From: an uncultured Croceitalea sp.
GTDB lineage: Bacteria; Bacteroidota; Bacteroidia; Flavobacteriales; Flavobacteriaceae
DNA: 64,000 nucleotides
NCBI GenBank assembly: GCA_947495075.1
Contig: CANLXH010000005.1
Span: 18,289-82,288, forward strand
Reading direction: 5' to 3'
Shown here: positions 16,382 to 24,637 of the stretch, in pieces
Layout: each line of letters begins with the position of its first letter
Numbering within the stretch: position 1 is the stretch's first letter
Position numbers and translations under genes: made by a program
The notes under the pieces: model-generated
What the model was told of the DNA's origin: nothing
Seen by the model: the letters and a program-made list of their open reading frames with translations, nothing else
The model's database searches: none

Positions 16382-17289
16382 TGCGAATACTTTCATTTTT
16401 CTTATGTATTTGTTCTATCTCTTTTGGGCAAAACATAGATTTTGACGGAGTAGTTATAGATACAAAGACTAAACAACCTATTCCATACGTCAATTTAAGT
16501 TTTTTAAATACACTTGTTGGTACGTCTACTAATGAAGAAGGAAAATTTTCTTTGGAAATACCAAAAACGTATTTAACCAAAGAAATTCATGTTTCATCTT
16601 TAGGGTATAAAGACACTGTTTTATTGGCTAGTAGTTTATTTAAGACAAAAAGGCTAAAAATGCAGGAGGCTACTTTTGAGCTCAAAGAAGTAGTTGTAGC
16701 TAAGAATTTAGGGAAATCTCAAGTACTAAATCCAATTTCTAGCTATAGTATCACTAGCGGCTTTGATTCTTCTTCAACACCTTGGGTATTAGCGTTGTAT
16801 TTTCCAAACATTGGAGCTGGTAAGAAATTTCTAGAAAAGGTTACTATCTTTTTTAGACAAAAAAATGAGTTTTCAAGAGATAGAGCAAAGTTTAGACTTC
16901 GGCTGTATGGTGTTAATCCAGATACCAAGAAGCCAGCACATGATTTAGTTAAAAAAAGTATCATTTTGGAAGCTGTAGAGTCATTTGACTATACTTCTAT
17001 AGATTTATCTTCATTAAAACTAAAAATCCCTGAAGAAGGGATTTATATTGGTTTGGAGTGGCTGTTTATACCTTACAATTGGTATAAAAAAGATGAAAAA
17101 GACCAATTAACAAATAAACAAAGAATTGAAGATCGCTTTGCACCAACTTTCGGAGGCTTATATACCAAAAATCAGAATTTTAAAGTAATGATTTACGGTA
17201 TGGGGGAATGGAGAGAGTTTATGGTTAAGTCAAAAGGCAATAATCAAAATTTTATACCTGCTATTAGTGCAAAGGTGGTCAAAGGTTAG
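16381..17289 (+). CDS. Secreted protein with carboxypeptidase-like regulatory (CarboxypepD_reg) domain
   Basis: 302 residues. Signal peptide MRILSFFLCICSISFGQ, then a beta-sandwich CarboxypepD_reg-like domain at ~20-100 (GVVIDTKTKQPIPYVNLSFL, NEEGKFSLEIP, SSLGYKD). This is the domain found at the start of TonB-dependent receptors, here in a short protein without a barrel. The remaining ~190 residues are unrecognised. Probably periplasmic or surface-attached; function unknown. The start overlaps the exonuclease stop by 1 bp (TAATG), so the two are coupled. Confidence 0.75.
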   Translation: MRILSFFLCICSISFGQNIDFDGVVIDTKTKQPIPYVNLSFLNTLVGTSTNEEGKFSLEIPKTYLTKEIHVSSLGYKDTVLLASSLFKTKRLKMQEATFELKEVVVAKNLGKSQVLNPISSYSITSGFDSSSTPWVLALYFPNIGAGKKFLEKVTIFFRQKNEFSRDRAKFRLRLYGVNPDTKKPAHDLVKKSIILEAVESFDYTSIDLSSLKLKIPEEGIYIGLEWLFIPYNWYKKDEKDQLTNKQRIEDRFAPTFGGLYTKNQNFKVMIYGMGEWREFMVKSKGNNQNFIPAISAKVVKG

Positions 17290-17306
17290 TATTTAAATTA
17301 AAAGCA

Positions 17307-17918
17307 ATGAAACTAATTTGTATTGGTAGAAACTATGCTGCACATATAGATGAATTAAATAATGAAAGACCTTTAGAACCTGTAGTTTTTATAAAACCAG
17401 ATTCTGCCATTTTACCTAAAGAACAAGATTTTTATATTCCAGAATTTTCTAACGAAATACATTATGAAGTTGAAGTTCTTGTAAAGATTAAGAAGGTAGG
17501 TAAACACATTGATAAAAAGTTTGCTCACAAGTATTATGATGAGATTAGCTTAGGAATAGATTTTACTGCTAGAGATTTACAATCTCAATTAAAAGAGAAG
17601 GGTTTACCTTGGGAAAAAGCAAAAGGATTTGATGGTGCCGCCGTAGTAGGTAAGTGGATTAATAAAAAAAAGTACGAAAATTTAGACAAATTAGGGTTTT
17701 CCTTGTTAAAAAATAAGGAAATTGTACAAAAAGGTGATACTGCTCTGATGTTGTGGAAGATAGACGAACTTATAGCCTACGTTTCTACCTATTTTATGCT
17801 TAAAAAGGGCGATATTATCTATACTGGTACTCCTGCAGGTGTTGGTAAAGTTGCAACAAATGATTACCTTGAGGGGAGAATTGAAGGTGAGGAATTTTTT
17901 GCAATAAATGTAAGGTAA
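17307..17918 (+). CDS. Fumarylacetoacetate hydrolase (FAH) family protein
   Basis: 203 residues, the short single-domain form. It contains the family start LICIGRNYAAHIDELNN, the metal-binding EVHYEVE-type strand (EIHYEVEVLVKI, ~50-61), the FTARDLQ motif with the second Asp, KAKGFDGAAVVG, and the GDIIYTGTPAGVG loop near the C-terminus. Members are Mg-dependent C-C hydrolases or oxaloacetate decarboxylases; the substrate is not deducible. It is downstream of the CarboxypepD_reg gene (17 bp) and overlaps the Hpt gene by 1 bp. Confidence 0.9.
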   Translation: MKLICIGRNYAAHIDELNNERPLEPVVFIKPDSAILPKEQDFYIPEFSNEIHYEVEVLVKIKKVGKHIDKKFAHKYYDEISLGIDFTARDLQSQLKEKGLPWEKAKGFDGAAVVGKWINKKKYENLDKLGFSLLKNKEIVQKGDTALMLWKIDELIAYVSTYFMLKKGDIIYTGTPAGVGKVATNDYLEGRIEGEEFFAINVR

Positions 17919-18256
17919 TGATTTATAGCTTAGATAAAATAAATGAAATGGCTGAAGGAGATCAAGATTTTGTGGTTTCTGTAATCTCTGTGTTTTTAGA
18001 AGAAGTACCAGAAGACCTTCAAAACTTAGAAACAGCAATCTCCGAAAGAAATTTTGAGCAGGTATATAAAATGGCTCATAAAATAAAACCTAATGTTGAT
18101 CTCTTAGGTATGGAACAAACTCGAGCTACTGCTTTAGAAATTGAAACTCTAGGCAAAAGCGAGGATAACCTAGTTGAGATTGAGAAAAGATTTCCTTTAT
18201 TAAAAAAAGATGTAGAACAGGTAGTTGCAGAGCTTCACAAAGATTTCGAAGTTTAA
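17918..18256 (+). CDS. Stand-alone histidine phosphotransfer (Hpt) protein
   Basis: 112 residues forming one Hpt domain. The phosphoryl-accepting His lies in VYKMAHKIKPNVDLLGM (~res 51). Such proteins carry phosphate between hybrid kinases and response regulators. No hybrid kinase lies in this window, so the partner is elsewhere. Translation is coupled to the FAH gene by a TAATG overlap. Confidence 0.85.
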   Translation: MIYSLDKINEMAEGDQDFVVSVISVFLEEVPEDLQNLETAISERNFEQVYKMAHKIKPNVDLLGMEQTRATALEIETLGKSEDNLVEIEKRFPLLKKDVEQVVAELHKDFEV

Positions 18257-18332
18257 TTTGTTTACATCATAGTACTTTCCTTTTAATTAGCTTTGTATTT
18301 AATCCCTAACGACTTTAGGAATATAAGTGTTT

Positions 18333-19577
18333 ATGCAGGCAGAAATAATCACCATTGGTGATGAAATTTTAATTGGGCAAATAGTTGATTCTAATTCAGC
18401 TTTTATTGCAAAGGAGCTTAACAAAGTAGGAGTGTCGGTTTATCAAATCACCTCTATACAAGATGATAAAGTGCATATTTTAGATTCGCTTAGACAAGCT
18501 AATCAAAGATCTCAAGTTGTTATTATTACTGGGGGACTAGGTCCAACAAAAGACGATATTACCAAACATACCTTGTGTGAGTATTTCACGGACACTTTAA
18601 TAGAGAACAGCGAGGTCTTAGCTCACATAGAAATGCTTTTTGCAAAATATATTTCTACACCAATTTCAGATTTAAATAGGCAACAAGCAATGGTGCCGAC
18701 TAAAGCTACTGTTTTAAAAAATGAGTTTGGTACTGCACCTGGACTTTGGATGCAGAAAGATGGTACTTCTTTTATTTCTATGCCCGGTGTGCCTTTTGAG
18801 ATGAAAAACCTTATGAAATCTGCAGTGCTACCAAGAATTATTTCTCAATATGAGCGTCCATATATTTTACACAAAACAATAATGACTTATGGATTAGGAG
18901 AAAGTGCAATTGCAGAGAAAATTGAAGATTGGGAAAATAATCTACCCTCATCTATCAAACTGGCATACCTACCAAGTCTAGGAAGAGTAAGATTAAGACT
19001 TTCATCCAAAGGGCGAGACAAAGAAAAGCTTCAGGCTATAGTAAATGAAGAAGCAAAGAAGCTGTATCCACTTATTGGAGATATTATTTATGGAGAAGAA
19101 GATGAAAGTATAGAAGTATCAATTGGTAATTTGCTTACAGATAAAAAATTAACACTAGCTACCGCGGAGAGCTTTACAGGAGGTAAAATTGCAGAACAAT
19201 TAACAGCGATACCGGGCACATCTAAATATTTTAAGGGTAGTATTGTAAGTTATGCAACAGAAGCTAAAGTAAATTTGTTAAGGGTTGATGCAGACCTAAT
19301 TAAAAAGCATTCTGTGGTTAGTGAAGAAGTTGCGGTAGCTATGGCTCGCAACGCAAAAGAAATTTTAAATACAGATTTTGCTATTGCTACTACAGGTAAT
19401 GCAGGTCCAACAAAAGGAGATTCGGATGAACCAGTAGGAACAGTCTATATTGCAATAAGTACACCAAAACATACTTTTGCTCAAAAATTTACCATGGGTA
19501 ACCATCGGGAACGTATTGTTCAAAAGTCTGTAAATAAAGCTTTTGAACTACTACAAAAAGAAATTCTAAATTTCTGA
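18333..19577 (+). CDS. cinA: CinA: competence/damage-inducible protein with nicotinamide-nucleotide amidase domain
   Basis: 414 residues. The N-terminal molybdopterin-binding-like domain shows [18 protein letters not shown] (~3-20) and [14 protein letters not shown] (~66-79). The C-terminal CinA/PncC domain, an NMN deamidase in studied homologues, shows [16 protein letters not shown] and [17 protein letters not shown] take the ATG at 18333; a GTG two codons upstream (18327) is in frame but is less likely. Single gene, 75 bp after the Hpt gene. Confidence 0.94.
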   Translation: MQAEIITIGDEILIGQIVDSNSAFIAKELNKVGVSVYQITSIQDDKVHILDSLRQANQRSQVVIITGGLGPTKDDITKHTLCEYFTDTLIENSEVLAHIEMLFAKYISTPISDLNRQQAMVPTKATVLKNEFGTAPGLWMQKDGTSFISMPGVPFEMKNLMKSAVLPRIISQYERPYILHKTIMTYGLGESAIAEKIEDWENNLPSSIKLAYLPSLGRVRLRLSSKGRDKEKLQAIVNEEAKKLYPLIGDIIYGEEDESIEVSIGNLLTDKKLTLATAESFTGGKIAEQLTAIPGTSKYFKGSIVSYATEAKVNLLRVDADLIKKHSVVSEEVAVAMARNAKEILNTDFAIATTGNAGPTKGDSDEPVGTVYIAISTPKHTFAQKFTMGNHRERIVQKSVNKAFELLQKEILNF

Positions 19578-19585
19578 ATTTTAAT

Positions 19586-19616
19586 TTTGTGTGTCTAAGA
19601 GAAATACCTAAATTTG
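19586..19616 (+). promoter_or_regulatory. Promoter of rpmB-rpmG-DUF4295
   Basis: TTTG (19586-19589), 19 bases, then TAAATTTG (19609-19616): both elements of the Bacteroidota housekeeping promoter at ideal spacing. About 34 bp before the rpmB ATG. Confidence 0.75.
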
Positions 19617-19649
19617 CAGCCTCAATAAAATCACTCAAAAGTTAGGCAG

Positions 19650-19886
19650 ATGTCCAAAATTTGTGAAGTTACAGGTAAAAAGGTGATGTTTGGTAACAAC
19701 GTCTCTTTCTCTATCAATAAAACGAAGAGAAGATTCGATGCCAATATTTCTAAAAAGAAATTCTACATTGCCGAAGAAGATAAGTGGGTAACGCTTAATG
19801 TTTCTGCGAAGGGACTTAAAATAATTAACAAGAAAGGTATCTCTGCTGCATTGAAAGACGCAAGAGCTAAAGGTTTTGTTAAGTAA
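19650..19886 (+). CDS. rpmB: 50S ribosomal protein L28
   Basis: 78 residues starting MSKICEVTGKKVMFGNNVSF, with KTKRRFDANISKKKF and the C-terminal LKIINKKGISAALKD; full length. Only one Cys is present, so it is the zinc-free form. First gene of the conserved Bacteroidota run rpmB-rpmG-DUF4295-ftsY. Confidence 0.97.
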   Translation: MSKICEVTGKKVMFGNNVSFSINKTKRRFDANISKKKFYIAEEDKWVTLNVSAKGLKIINKKGISAALKDARAKGFVK

Positions 19887-19898
19887 AAGTATTAGAAA

Positions 19899-20081
19899 AT
19901 GGCAAAGAAAGGCAACAGAGTACAAGTTATCTTAGAATGTACAGAGCACAAAGAGTCAGGTATGGCTGGTACGTCTAGATATATTACCACTAAGAACAAA
20001 AAGAACACGCCAGACAGATTAGAGATTAAAAAATTTAATCCTATCCTAAAGCGTATGACCCTTCATAAAGAAATTAAGTAA
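19899..20081 (+). CDS. rpmG: 50S ribosomal protein L33
   Basis: 60 residues: [40 protein letters not shown] and the end LHKEIK are diagnostic. The paired CxxC zinc motifs are absent, so this is the zinc-independent type. 12 bp downstream of rpmB. Confidence 0.97.
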   Translation: MAKKGNRVQVILECTEHKESGMAGTSRYITTKNKKNTPDRLEIKKFNPILKRMTLHKEIK

Positions 20082-20115
20082 GGATTCTTTACAGAAACCA
20101 TAAAGTACAATACAC

Positions 20116-20268
20116 ATGGCAAAGAAAACGGTAGCAACACTTCAAGGAAGTTCAAAAAGATTAACAAAAGCCATTAAAATGGTAAAGTCTCCAAAAACTG
20201 GAGCTTATACTTTTGTTGAGTCTGTAATGTCACCAGAATTGGTAAACGATTGGTTATCTAAACAATAA
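20116..20268 (+). CDS. DUF4295 family protein (50 residues)
   Basis: A 50-codon gene beginning MAKKTVATLQGSSKRLTKAI and ending ELVNDWLSK followed by Gln. This small basic protein is a Bacteroidota-specific family (DUF4295) almost always found between rpmG and ftsY, and probably ribosome-associated. The gap from rpmG is 34 bp, and a strong terminator follows its stop by 26 bp. Confidence 0.92.
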   Translation: MAKKTVATLQGSSKRLTKAIKMVKSPKTGAYTFVESVMSPELVNDWLSKQ

Positions 20269-20294
20269 GCAACGTTCAATAAAATATATTGATA

Positions 20295-20318
20295 GCCACT
20301 CCTTAGAGTGGCTTTTTT
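20295..20318 (+). terminator. Terminator of the rpmB-rpmG-DUF4295 operon
   Basis: GCCACTC, CTTA loop, GAGTGGC, then T6. Perfect 7-bp GC-rich stem. Confidence 0.88.
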
Positions 20319-20344
20319 AGTTTATAAAACTCCCCTTACTTTCC

Positions 20345-20352
20345 TATCTTTG
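20345..20352 (+). promoter_or_regulatory. -7 promoter box of ftsY
   Basis: TATCTTTG, 19 bp before the ftsY ATG and just after the upstream terminator, so ftsY has its own start site. No clear -33 TTG. Confidence 0.5.
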
Positions 20353-20371
20353 ATTTTCAACCAATTATAAA

Positions 20372-21328
20372 ATGAGTCTGTTTAAAAATATATTCTCTAA
20401 AGACAAAAAAGAAACCTTAGATAAAGGCCTAGAGAAGTCTAAAACTAGTTTTTTTGGGAAACTAAGTAAAGCTGTTGCTGGGAAATCTAAAGTTGATGAT
20501 GAGGTACTAGACAATCTAGAAGAAGTTTTGGTAACATCAGACGTTGGAGTAAATACAACGTTGAAAATTATTGAGCGTATCGAGGAGCGCGTCTTACGAG
20601 ATAAATACATGGGAACAGAAGAATTAAATAAGATTCTTAGAGAAGAAATAGCAGGTCTACTTTCAGAAACTCATGTTGGCAAGGATACAGAATTTTCTTT
20701 ACCAAGTACACATAAACCACATGTAATAATGGTTGTTGGTGTAAATGGAGTCGGTAAGACTACTACTATTGGGAAATTAGCAAAACAATTTAAAGATAAA
20801 GGTTTAAAAGTTGTTTTAGGTGCTGGTGATACCTTTAGAGCCGCTGCTATTGACCAATTAGAAGTTTGGGCAAATCGAGTAGATGTACCCATTGTAAAAC
20901 AGAAAATGGGTAGTGACCCAGCTTCTGTAGCTTTTGATACGTTAAATTCTGCAGTTGCCGATGATGCAGATGTAGTTTTAATTGATACTGCTGGTCGCCT
21001 TCATAATAAGGTAAATTTAATGAACGAACTGTCTAAGGTAAAACGTGTAATGCAAAAAGTAGTACCAGACGCTCCTCACGAGGTGTTATTGGTTTTAGAT
21101 GGTTCTACGGGGCAAAATGCTTTTGAGCAAGCAAAAGAATTTACCAAAGCTACTGAGGTAACTTCTCTCGCTGTTACAAAATTAGATGGTACTGCTAAAG
21201 GCGGTGTTGTAATTGGTATCTCGGACCAATTTCAAATACCTGTAAAATATATTGGAGTAGGTGAAGGTATTGAAGACTTACAAGTTTTTAATAAATATGA
21301 GTTTGTAGATTCTTTTTTTAATATTTAA
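20372..21328 (+). CDS. ftsY: Signal recognition particle receptor FtsY
   Basis: 318 residues, the short Bacteroidota form without a long acidic A domain. The N domain (~20-100) leads into the SRP GTPase G domain: G1 GVNGVGKTTTIGKLAKQ (~123-139), the insertion GAGDTFRAAAIDQL, G3 DTAGR, G4 TKLDGTAKGG and closing GVGEGIEDL. It docks ribosome-SRP complexes at the inner membrane for co-translational insertion. The next gene starts 1 bp after its stop. Confidence 0.97.
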   Translation: MSLFKNIFSKDKKETLDKGLEKSKTSFFGKLSKAVAGKSKVDDEVLDNLEEVLVTSDVGVNTTLKIIERIEERVLRDKYMGTEELNKILREEIAGLLSETHVGKDTEFSLPSTHKPHVIMVVGVNGVGKTTTIGKLAKQFKDKGLKVVLGAGDTFRAAAIDQLEVWANRVDVPIVKQKMGSDPASVAFDTLNSAVADDADVVLIDTAGRLHNKVNLMNELSKVKRVMQKVVPDAPHEVLLVLDGSTGQNAFEQAKEFTKATEVTSLAVTKLDGTAKGGVVIGISDQFQIPVKYIGVGEGIEDLQVFNKYEFVDSFFNI

Positions 21329-21329
21329 A

Positions 21330-22187
21330 ATGAGATTTTTAAGTGTACTTGTTTTATTGTGCTCGTCGAATATAATAGTTTCCCAAATCACACACCCCAA
21401 GGCAAGTCCGTTTGCACAAGTAACCCAAGAGGTAGGTTTATCCAAAATTTTGATAAAATACTCTAGACCTGCTGCTAAAGCAAGAAAAGTCTTTGGAGGT
21501 TTGGTTCCTTATGGCCGAATTTGGCGAGTTGGAGCAAACAAAAGCACTAAAATTACTTTAGATACAGAGATGAAGGTTTTAGGTAATGTTTTGCCCAAAG
21601 GAATATATGCATTATACGCTTTTCCAGAAGAAGAAATGTGGGAAATAGCTTTTCATACAAATACAGAACATTGGGGTGATGGTCGCCAAAATTATAATCC
21701 AGAAGAGGATTTATTTAGAGTTAAAGTAAAACCCCTAAAAATACCCTATCATCAAGAGAATTTTTTAATGACTTTTGATTCTATTTCTCATAACTCTGCC
21801 AATTTAAATCTAATCTGGGCAGATACAAAAGTTGTACTTCCTTTTAAAGTGGATACAGAAGCTCAAATGGAAAAGGAGATTGCAAGCCAACTAAAAGAAA
21901 ATCCAACTCCGCAAACGTATTATGAGGCAGCACGTTATTTACAAGAACAGGGAAAAGATTATAAACGAGCATTAAACTATGTAAATAAAGCTTTGGAACT
22001 TGGCGGAGATACCTATTATTTTCATAGAGTTAAATCTATAGTAGAAGCCCAACTTGAAGATTATAGTGCTGCAATAGCTTCGGCTAAAAAATCACTAAAA
22101 ATTGCTTCGGATTTGGAAAAGGATGAGTTTGTGAGAATGAATAATGAGAATATTAAAAAGTGGAAAACACTTTTAGAAAATAACTAA
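21330..22187 (+). CDS. DUF2911 family exported protein with TPR-like C-terminus
   Basis: 285 residues. Signal peptide MRFLSVLVLLCSSNIIVSQ; DUF2911 domain at ~20-175 with the hallmark IKYSRPAAKARKVFGGLVPY, GRIWRVGANKSTKITL and the later YHQENFLMTFDSI. Residues ~190-280 form two helical TPR-like repeats (YYEAARYLQEQGKDYKRALN and similar). Periplasmic, function unknown. Starts 2 bp after ftsY, so co-transcribed with it. Confidence 0.88.
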   Translation: MRFLSVLVLLCSSNIIVSQITHPKASPFAQVTQEVGLSKILIKYSRPAAKARKVFGGLVPYGRIWRVGANKSTKITLDTEMKVLGNVLPKGIYALYAFPEEEMWEIAFHTNTEHWGDGRQNYNPEEDLFRVKVKPLKIPYHQENFLMTFDSISHNSANLNLIWADTKVVLPFKVDTEAQMEKEIASQLKENPTPQTYYEAARYLQEQGKDYKRALNYVNKALELGGDTYYFHRVKSIVEAQLEDYSAAIASAKKSLKIASDLEKDEFVRMNNENIKKWKTLLENN

Positions 22188-22250
22188 TACTTCATTTTAA
22201 AGCGAGGAAGAGAAATCTTATATTTAAGTTTTTCAAAACACCTCTTTAAA

Positions 22251-23942
22251 ATGACTATTTCTACCTTCCTTAAAAAAACCATTTTTATACTTTTTTTATT
22301 AGTATTTACTATTGCTTGTAAAACAGACAAAAAAAATCAAGAAACAGCTGAAGATGTTGTTCTTTGGACTCCCTACAACGACTCTACCGAAGTTGCCGCC
22401 AATGCAGAACATGAGAATGGTAGAATGCGTTATAAGCTTATTCAATCTAAGGTATTAAATAAAAACGATGTTTTTAGACCGTTATATAACGAGGTGACTA
22501 AATTTTCTGAGGAACGCTATGAGCAATTAAAACCACTAGTTTTAGAGCAGGATATTACTACTATTCAAGGTCATATTTCGGAAGGTAAGTTCTTCTATGA
22601 AGAACTTGTTTTGTTTTACCTAAAACGAATCTATAAATACGAGTTAGACAATAATACTACATTAAATACAGTAATAGCTTTAAATCCTAAGGTGTTAGAA
22701 GAAGCTAGAAGTTTAGCGAAAAGCAATAAAGGATTGCATCCTATCTATGGTATGCCAATTCTTTTAAAAGATAACATTGGCACCCAAGAAATGAAGACTA
22801 CTGCCGGAGCTATTGCTTTACAAAATAATACCACTAATGATGCTTTTATAGTAAATCGATTAAAAGAGAACGGAGCTTTAATTTTAGGAAAAGTTAATTT
22901 GAGCGAATGGGCTTATTTTTTATGTAGTGGTTGTCCTGTAGGTTATAGCGCTGTAGGTGGACAAACGTTAAACCCTTATGGTAGAAGAGTTTTTGAGACT
23001 GGTGGTTCTAGCTCGGGAAGCGGAACTTCTGTAGCGGCCAATTATGCTGTAGCCGCAGTAGGAACAGAAACTTCTGGTTCTATTTTATCACCTTCTAGCC
23101 AAAATTCTGTGGTAGGTTTAAAGCCAACTATAGGGGTTTTAAGTAGAACGGGTATTGTGCCAATCTCGAGTACCTTGGACACACCTGGACCTATGACTAA
23201 AAATGTTGTAGACAATGCAATTCTATTATCAGCAATGATGGGATATGATTTTGCAGATAAAGCTTCCATAAAAGAAAATAGATCAGGCATTTACAATTCC
23301 GGGGAACGGCCAATTCCTTTAAACGAATTAAAATTGGGAGTCTTTAAGGGGCTTCTAGAGAACGATTCTATCTATAATGCTAATGTCACAAAGCTTAAAG
23401 AATCTGGTGCAGAAATTGTAGAATTTACACCACCCGAAGTTGCCATGAATGGATTCTTGTCTATTCTTAATATTGATATGAAAACCGATTTGCCAGATTA
23501 TTTAGATAGCCAAGTTCAAGATAAAGATGCAGTTAAGATTACTTCTATCGCAGATGCAGTGGAATTTAATAAACAGGATTCTTTGGTTCGGATACCCTAC
23601 GGGCAAGCATTGTTCGAAGGAATACTGACAGATTCAACTACTGCTGAAGGATTATTGGAGATAAAAGGCACCCTAGAAAATAACGGACGTCTTTATTTTA
23701 ATGAGGTCATGAAAAAGTATGATTTGGATGCTATTTTATCTATTAACAACTACCACGCTGGTTATGCAGCTGTGGCAAAATACCCCGCGTTGACAATACC
23801 TATGGGATATAAAGATTCTGGAGAACCTATTAGCTTAACTTTTATTGGAGAGCAATTTTCAGAAGGTACCCTATTACGAATTGGTAAGTCTTTTGAGGAT
23901 TTAACTAAAGTGCGTAAGATGCCTTTAGAGTATAAAGAGTAG
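22251..23942 (+). CDS. Amidase-signature lipoprotein
   Basis: 563 residues. A lipoprotein signal ends at FTIACKTDKK (Cys ~24). The amidase-signature fold follows with the Ser-cisSer-Lys triad: Lys in PILLKDNIGTQ (~175), the Gly/Ser-rich GGSSSGSGTSVAANYAV (~251-267) and the catalytic Ser in TETSGSILSPSSQNSVVGLK. Such enzymes hydrolyse C-N amide bonds; the substrate is unknown, and outer-membrane or periplasmic location is inferred from the lipobox. 63 bp after the DUF2911 gene; part of the block between ftsY and rimO. Confidence 0.9.
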   Translation: MTISTFLKKTIFILFLLVFTIACKTDKKNQETAEDVVLWTPYNDSTEVAANAEHENGRMRYKLIQSKVLNKNDVFRPLYNEVTKFSEERYEQLKPLVLEQDITTIQGHISEGKFFYEELVLFYLKRIYKYELDNNTTLNTVIALNPKVLEEARSLAKSNKGLHPIYGMPILLKDNIGTQEMKTTAGAIALQNNTTNDAFIVNRLKENGALILGKVNLSEWAYFLCSGCPVGYSAVGGQTLNPYGRRVFETGGSSSGSGTSVAANYAVAAVGTETSGSILSPSSQNSVVGLKPTIGVLSRTGIVPISSTLDTPGPMTKNVVDNAILLSAMMGYDFADKASIKENRSGIYNSGERPIPLNELKLGVFKGLLENDSIYNANVTKLKESGAEIVEFTPPEVAMNGFLSILNIDMKTDLPDYLDSQVQDKDAVKITSIADAVEFNKQDSLVRIPYGQALFEGILTDSTTAEGLLEIKGTLENNGRLYFNEVMKKYDLDAILSINNYHAGYAAVAKYPALTIPMGYKDSGEPISLTFIGEQFSEGTLLRIGKSFEDLTKVRKMPLEYKE

Positions 23943-23987
23943 TTGACATAAAAAGGAAATAAACAAACTATTATGTTTATCCGTCCG

Positions 23988-24614
23988 TTGTATGGCATTT
24001 GAAAAAACGAGAATAGATTATGATTAAAGGACTTTATGAAACTCATCTTTATGTTGAAAATCTAGAAAAATCAATTGAATTTTACTCTAAAGTTCTTGGG
24101 TTAAAACAATGTCGTTTTGGAGCAGAAAGGAGAACTGCCTTTTTTTGGATTGGAAAAGACAAACAAGCGATGCTCGGATTATGGGAAAAACCTAAAGAAG
24201 AAATTGATTTACGACATTTTGCTTTTGAATGTGAACCTGAATGGGTAATAAATGAATCAATTGATTTTTTAAAATCTCACAACTTAAATTTCTGGAATTT
24301 TTTACAAGATGATAAAGAAGAACCAATGGTTTTTTGTTGGATGCCAGCAGTATCAATATATTTTAATGACCCAGACGGACATTATCTCGAATTCATCGGA
24401 ATTTTATCTGGAAAGACTAAATCTAACGAAGAAAAACGAGTTGTAACTTATGAACAATGGCTCGAAATTAAAAATGAATAAAAAACGCCATACAACAATG
24501 GCTATAAGTAATTGCTGGTTTTCGTCTACTTCTGAAAATCCGCGAGGATTTTCAGCTTGGCGTGTACTTGCAAAGTTAAGTACTAACCAACGCAACTACT
24601 CATAGCCGAAGCCG
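23988..24614 (+). mobile_element. Putative single integron-type gene cassette carrying a VOC gene
   Basis: The 627-bp unit has the full anatomy of an integron cassette: a start inside GTTGTAT (23987-23993), one plus-strand gene filling most of it, and a ~131-nt attC-like hairpin at the end closing at GTTAGAT (cut after G24614). The decisive point is that the cassette start GTTGTATGGCATT is the reverse complement, with one mismatch in 13, of the left end of its own attC-like site (AACGCCATACAAC, 24484-24496), as required by the circular-intermediate model. No integrase and no second attC lie in the window. Inference from structure; not verified by search. Confidence 0.6.
24020..24481 (+). CDS. 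VOC-superfamily (glyoxalase/bleomycin-resistance type) protein, cassette-borne
   Basis: 153 residues forming the paired beta-alpha-beta-beta-beta fold. The first half begins LYETHLYVENLEKSIEFYSK (His ~9), a second metal ligand is in LRHFAFECEP (~66) and the Glu in DPDGHYLEFIG (~126); together these are the H/H/E ligands of metal-dependent VOC enzymes. Fosfomycin thiol transferases, glyoxalases and dioxygenases share this pattern, so the substrate cannot be named. It starts 32 bp inside the putative cassette and stops 2 bp before the attC-like site, the normal packing of a cassette gene. Confidence 0.85.
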   Translation: MIKGLYETHLYVENLEKSIEFYSKVLGLKQCRFGAERRTAFFWIGKDKQAMLGLWEKPKEEIDLRHFAFECEPEWVINESIDFLKSHNLNFWNFLQDDKEEPMVFCWMPAVSIYFNDPDGHYLEFIGILSGKTKSNEEKRVVTYEQWLEIKNE

Positions 24615-24620
24615 TTAGAT
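24484..24620 (+). repeat. attC-like structured recombination site
   Basis: A long imperfect inverted repeat. The 16-nt arm at 24500-24515 pairs with 24592-24607 at 14 of 16 positions; TGGTT (24516-24520) pairs with AACCA (24585-24589), leaving a 2-nt bulge (AC) like the extrahelical bases of attC. Inside are a perfect 10-bp hairpin with a GCGA loop (24532-24555) and a 6-bp one (24564-24583). The ends carry ATACAAC (24490-24496, one mismatch from RYYYAAC) and GTTAGAT (24614-24620, a full match to GTTRRRY). Length is within the known attC range. Confidence 0.6.
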
Positions 24621-24637
24621 CATATTTTGAAGAACCT

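Noticed and set aside
24481-24637. The hairpin region after the VOC gene as a plain transcription terminator
   Set aside because: The 10-bp inner hairpin lacks a following T tract and is nested in a much longer inverted repeat with matching end boxes; a recombination site explains more of the sequence.
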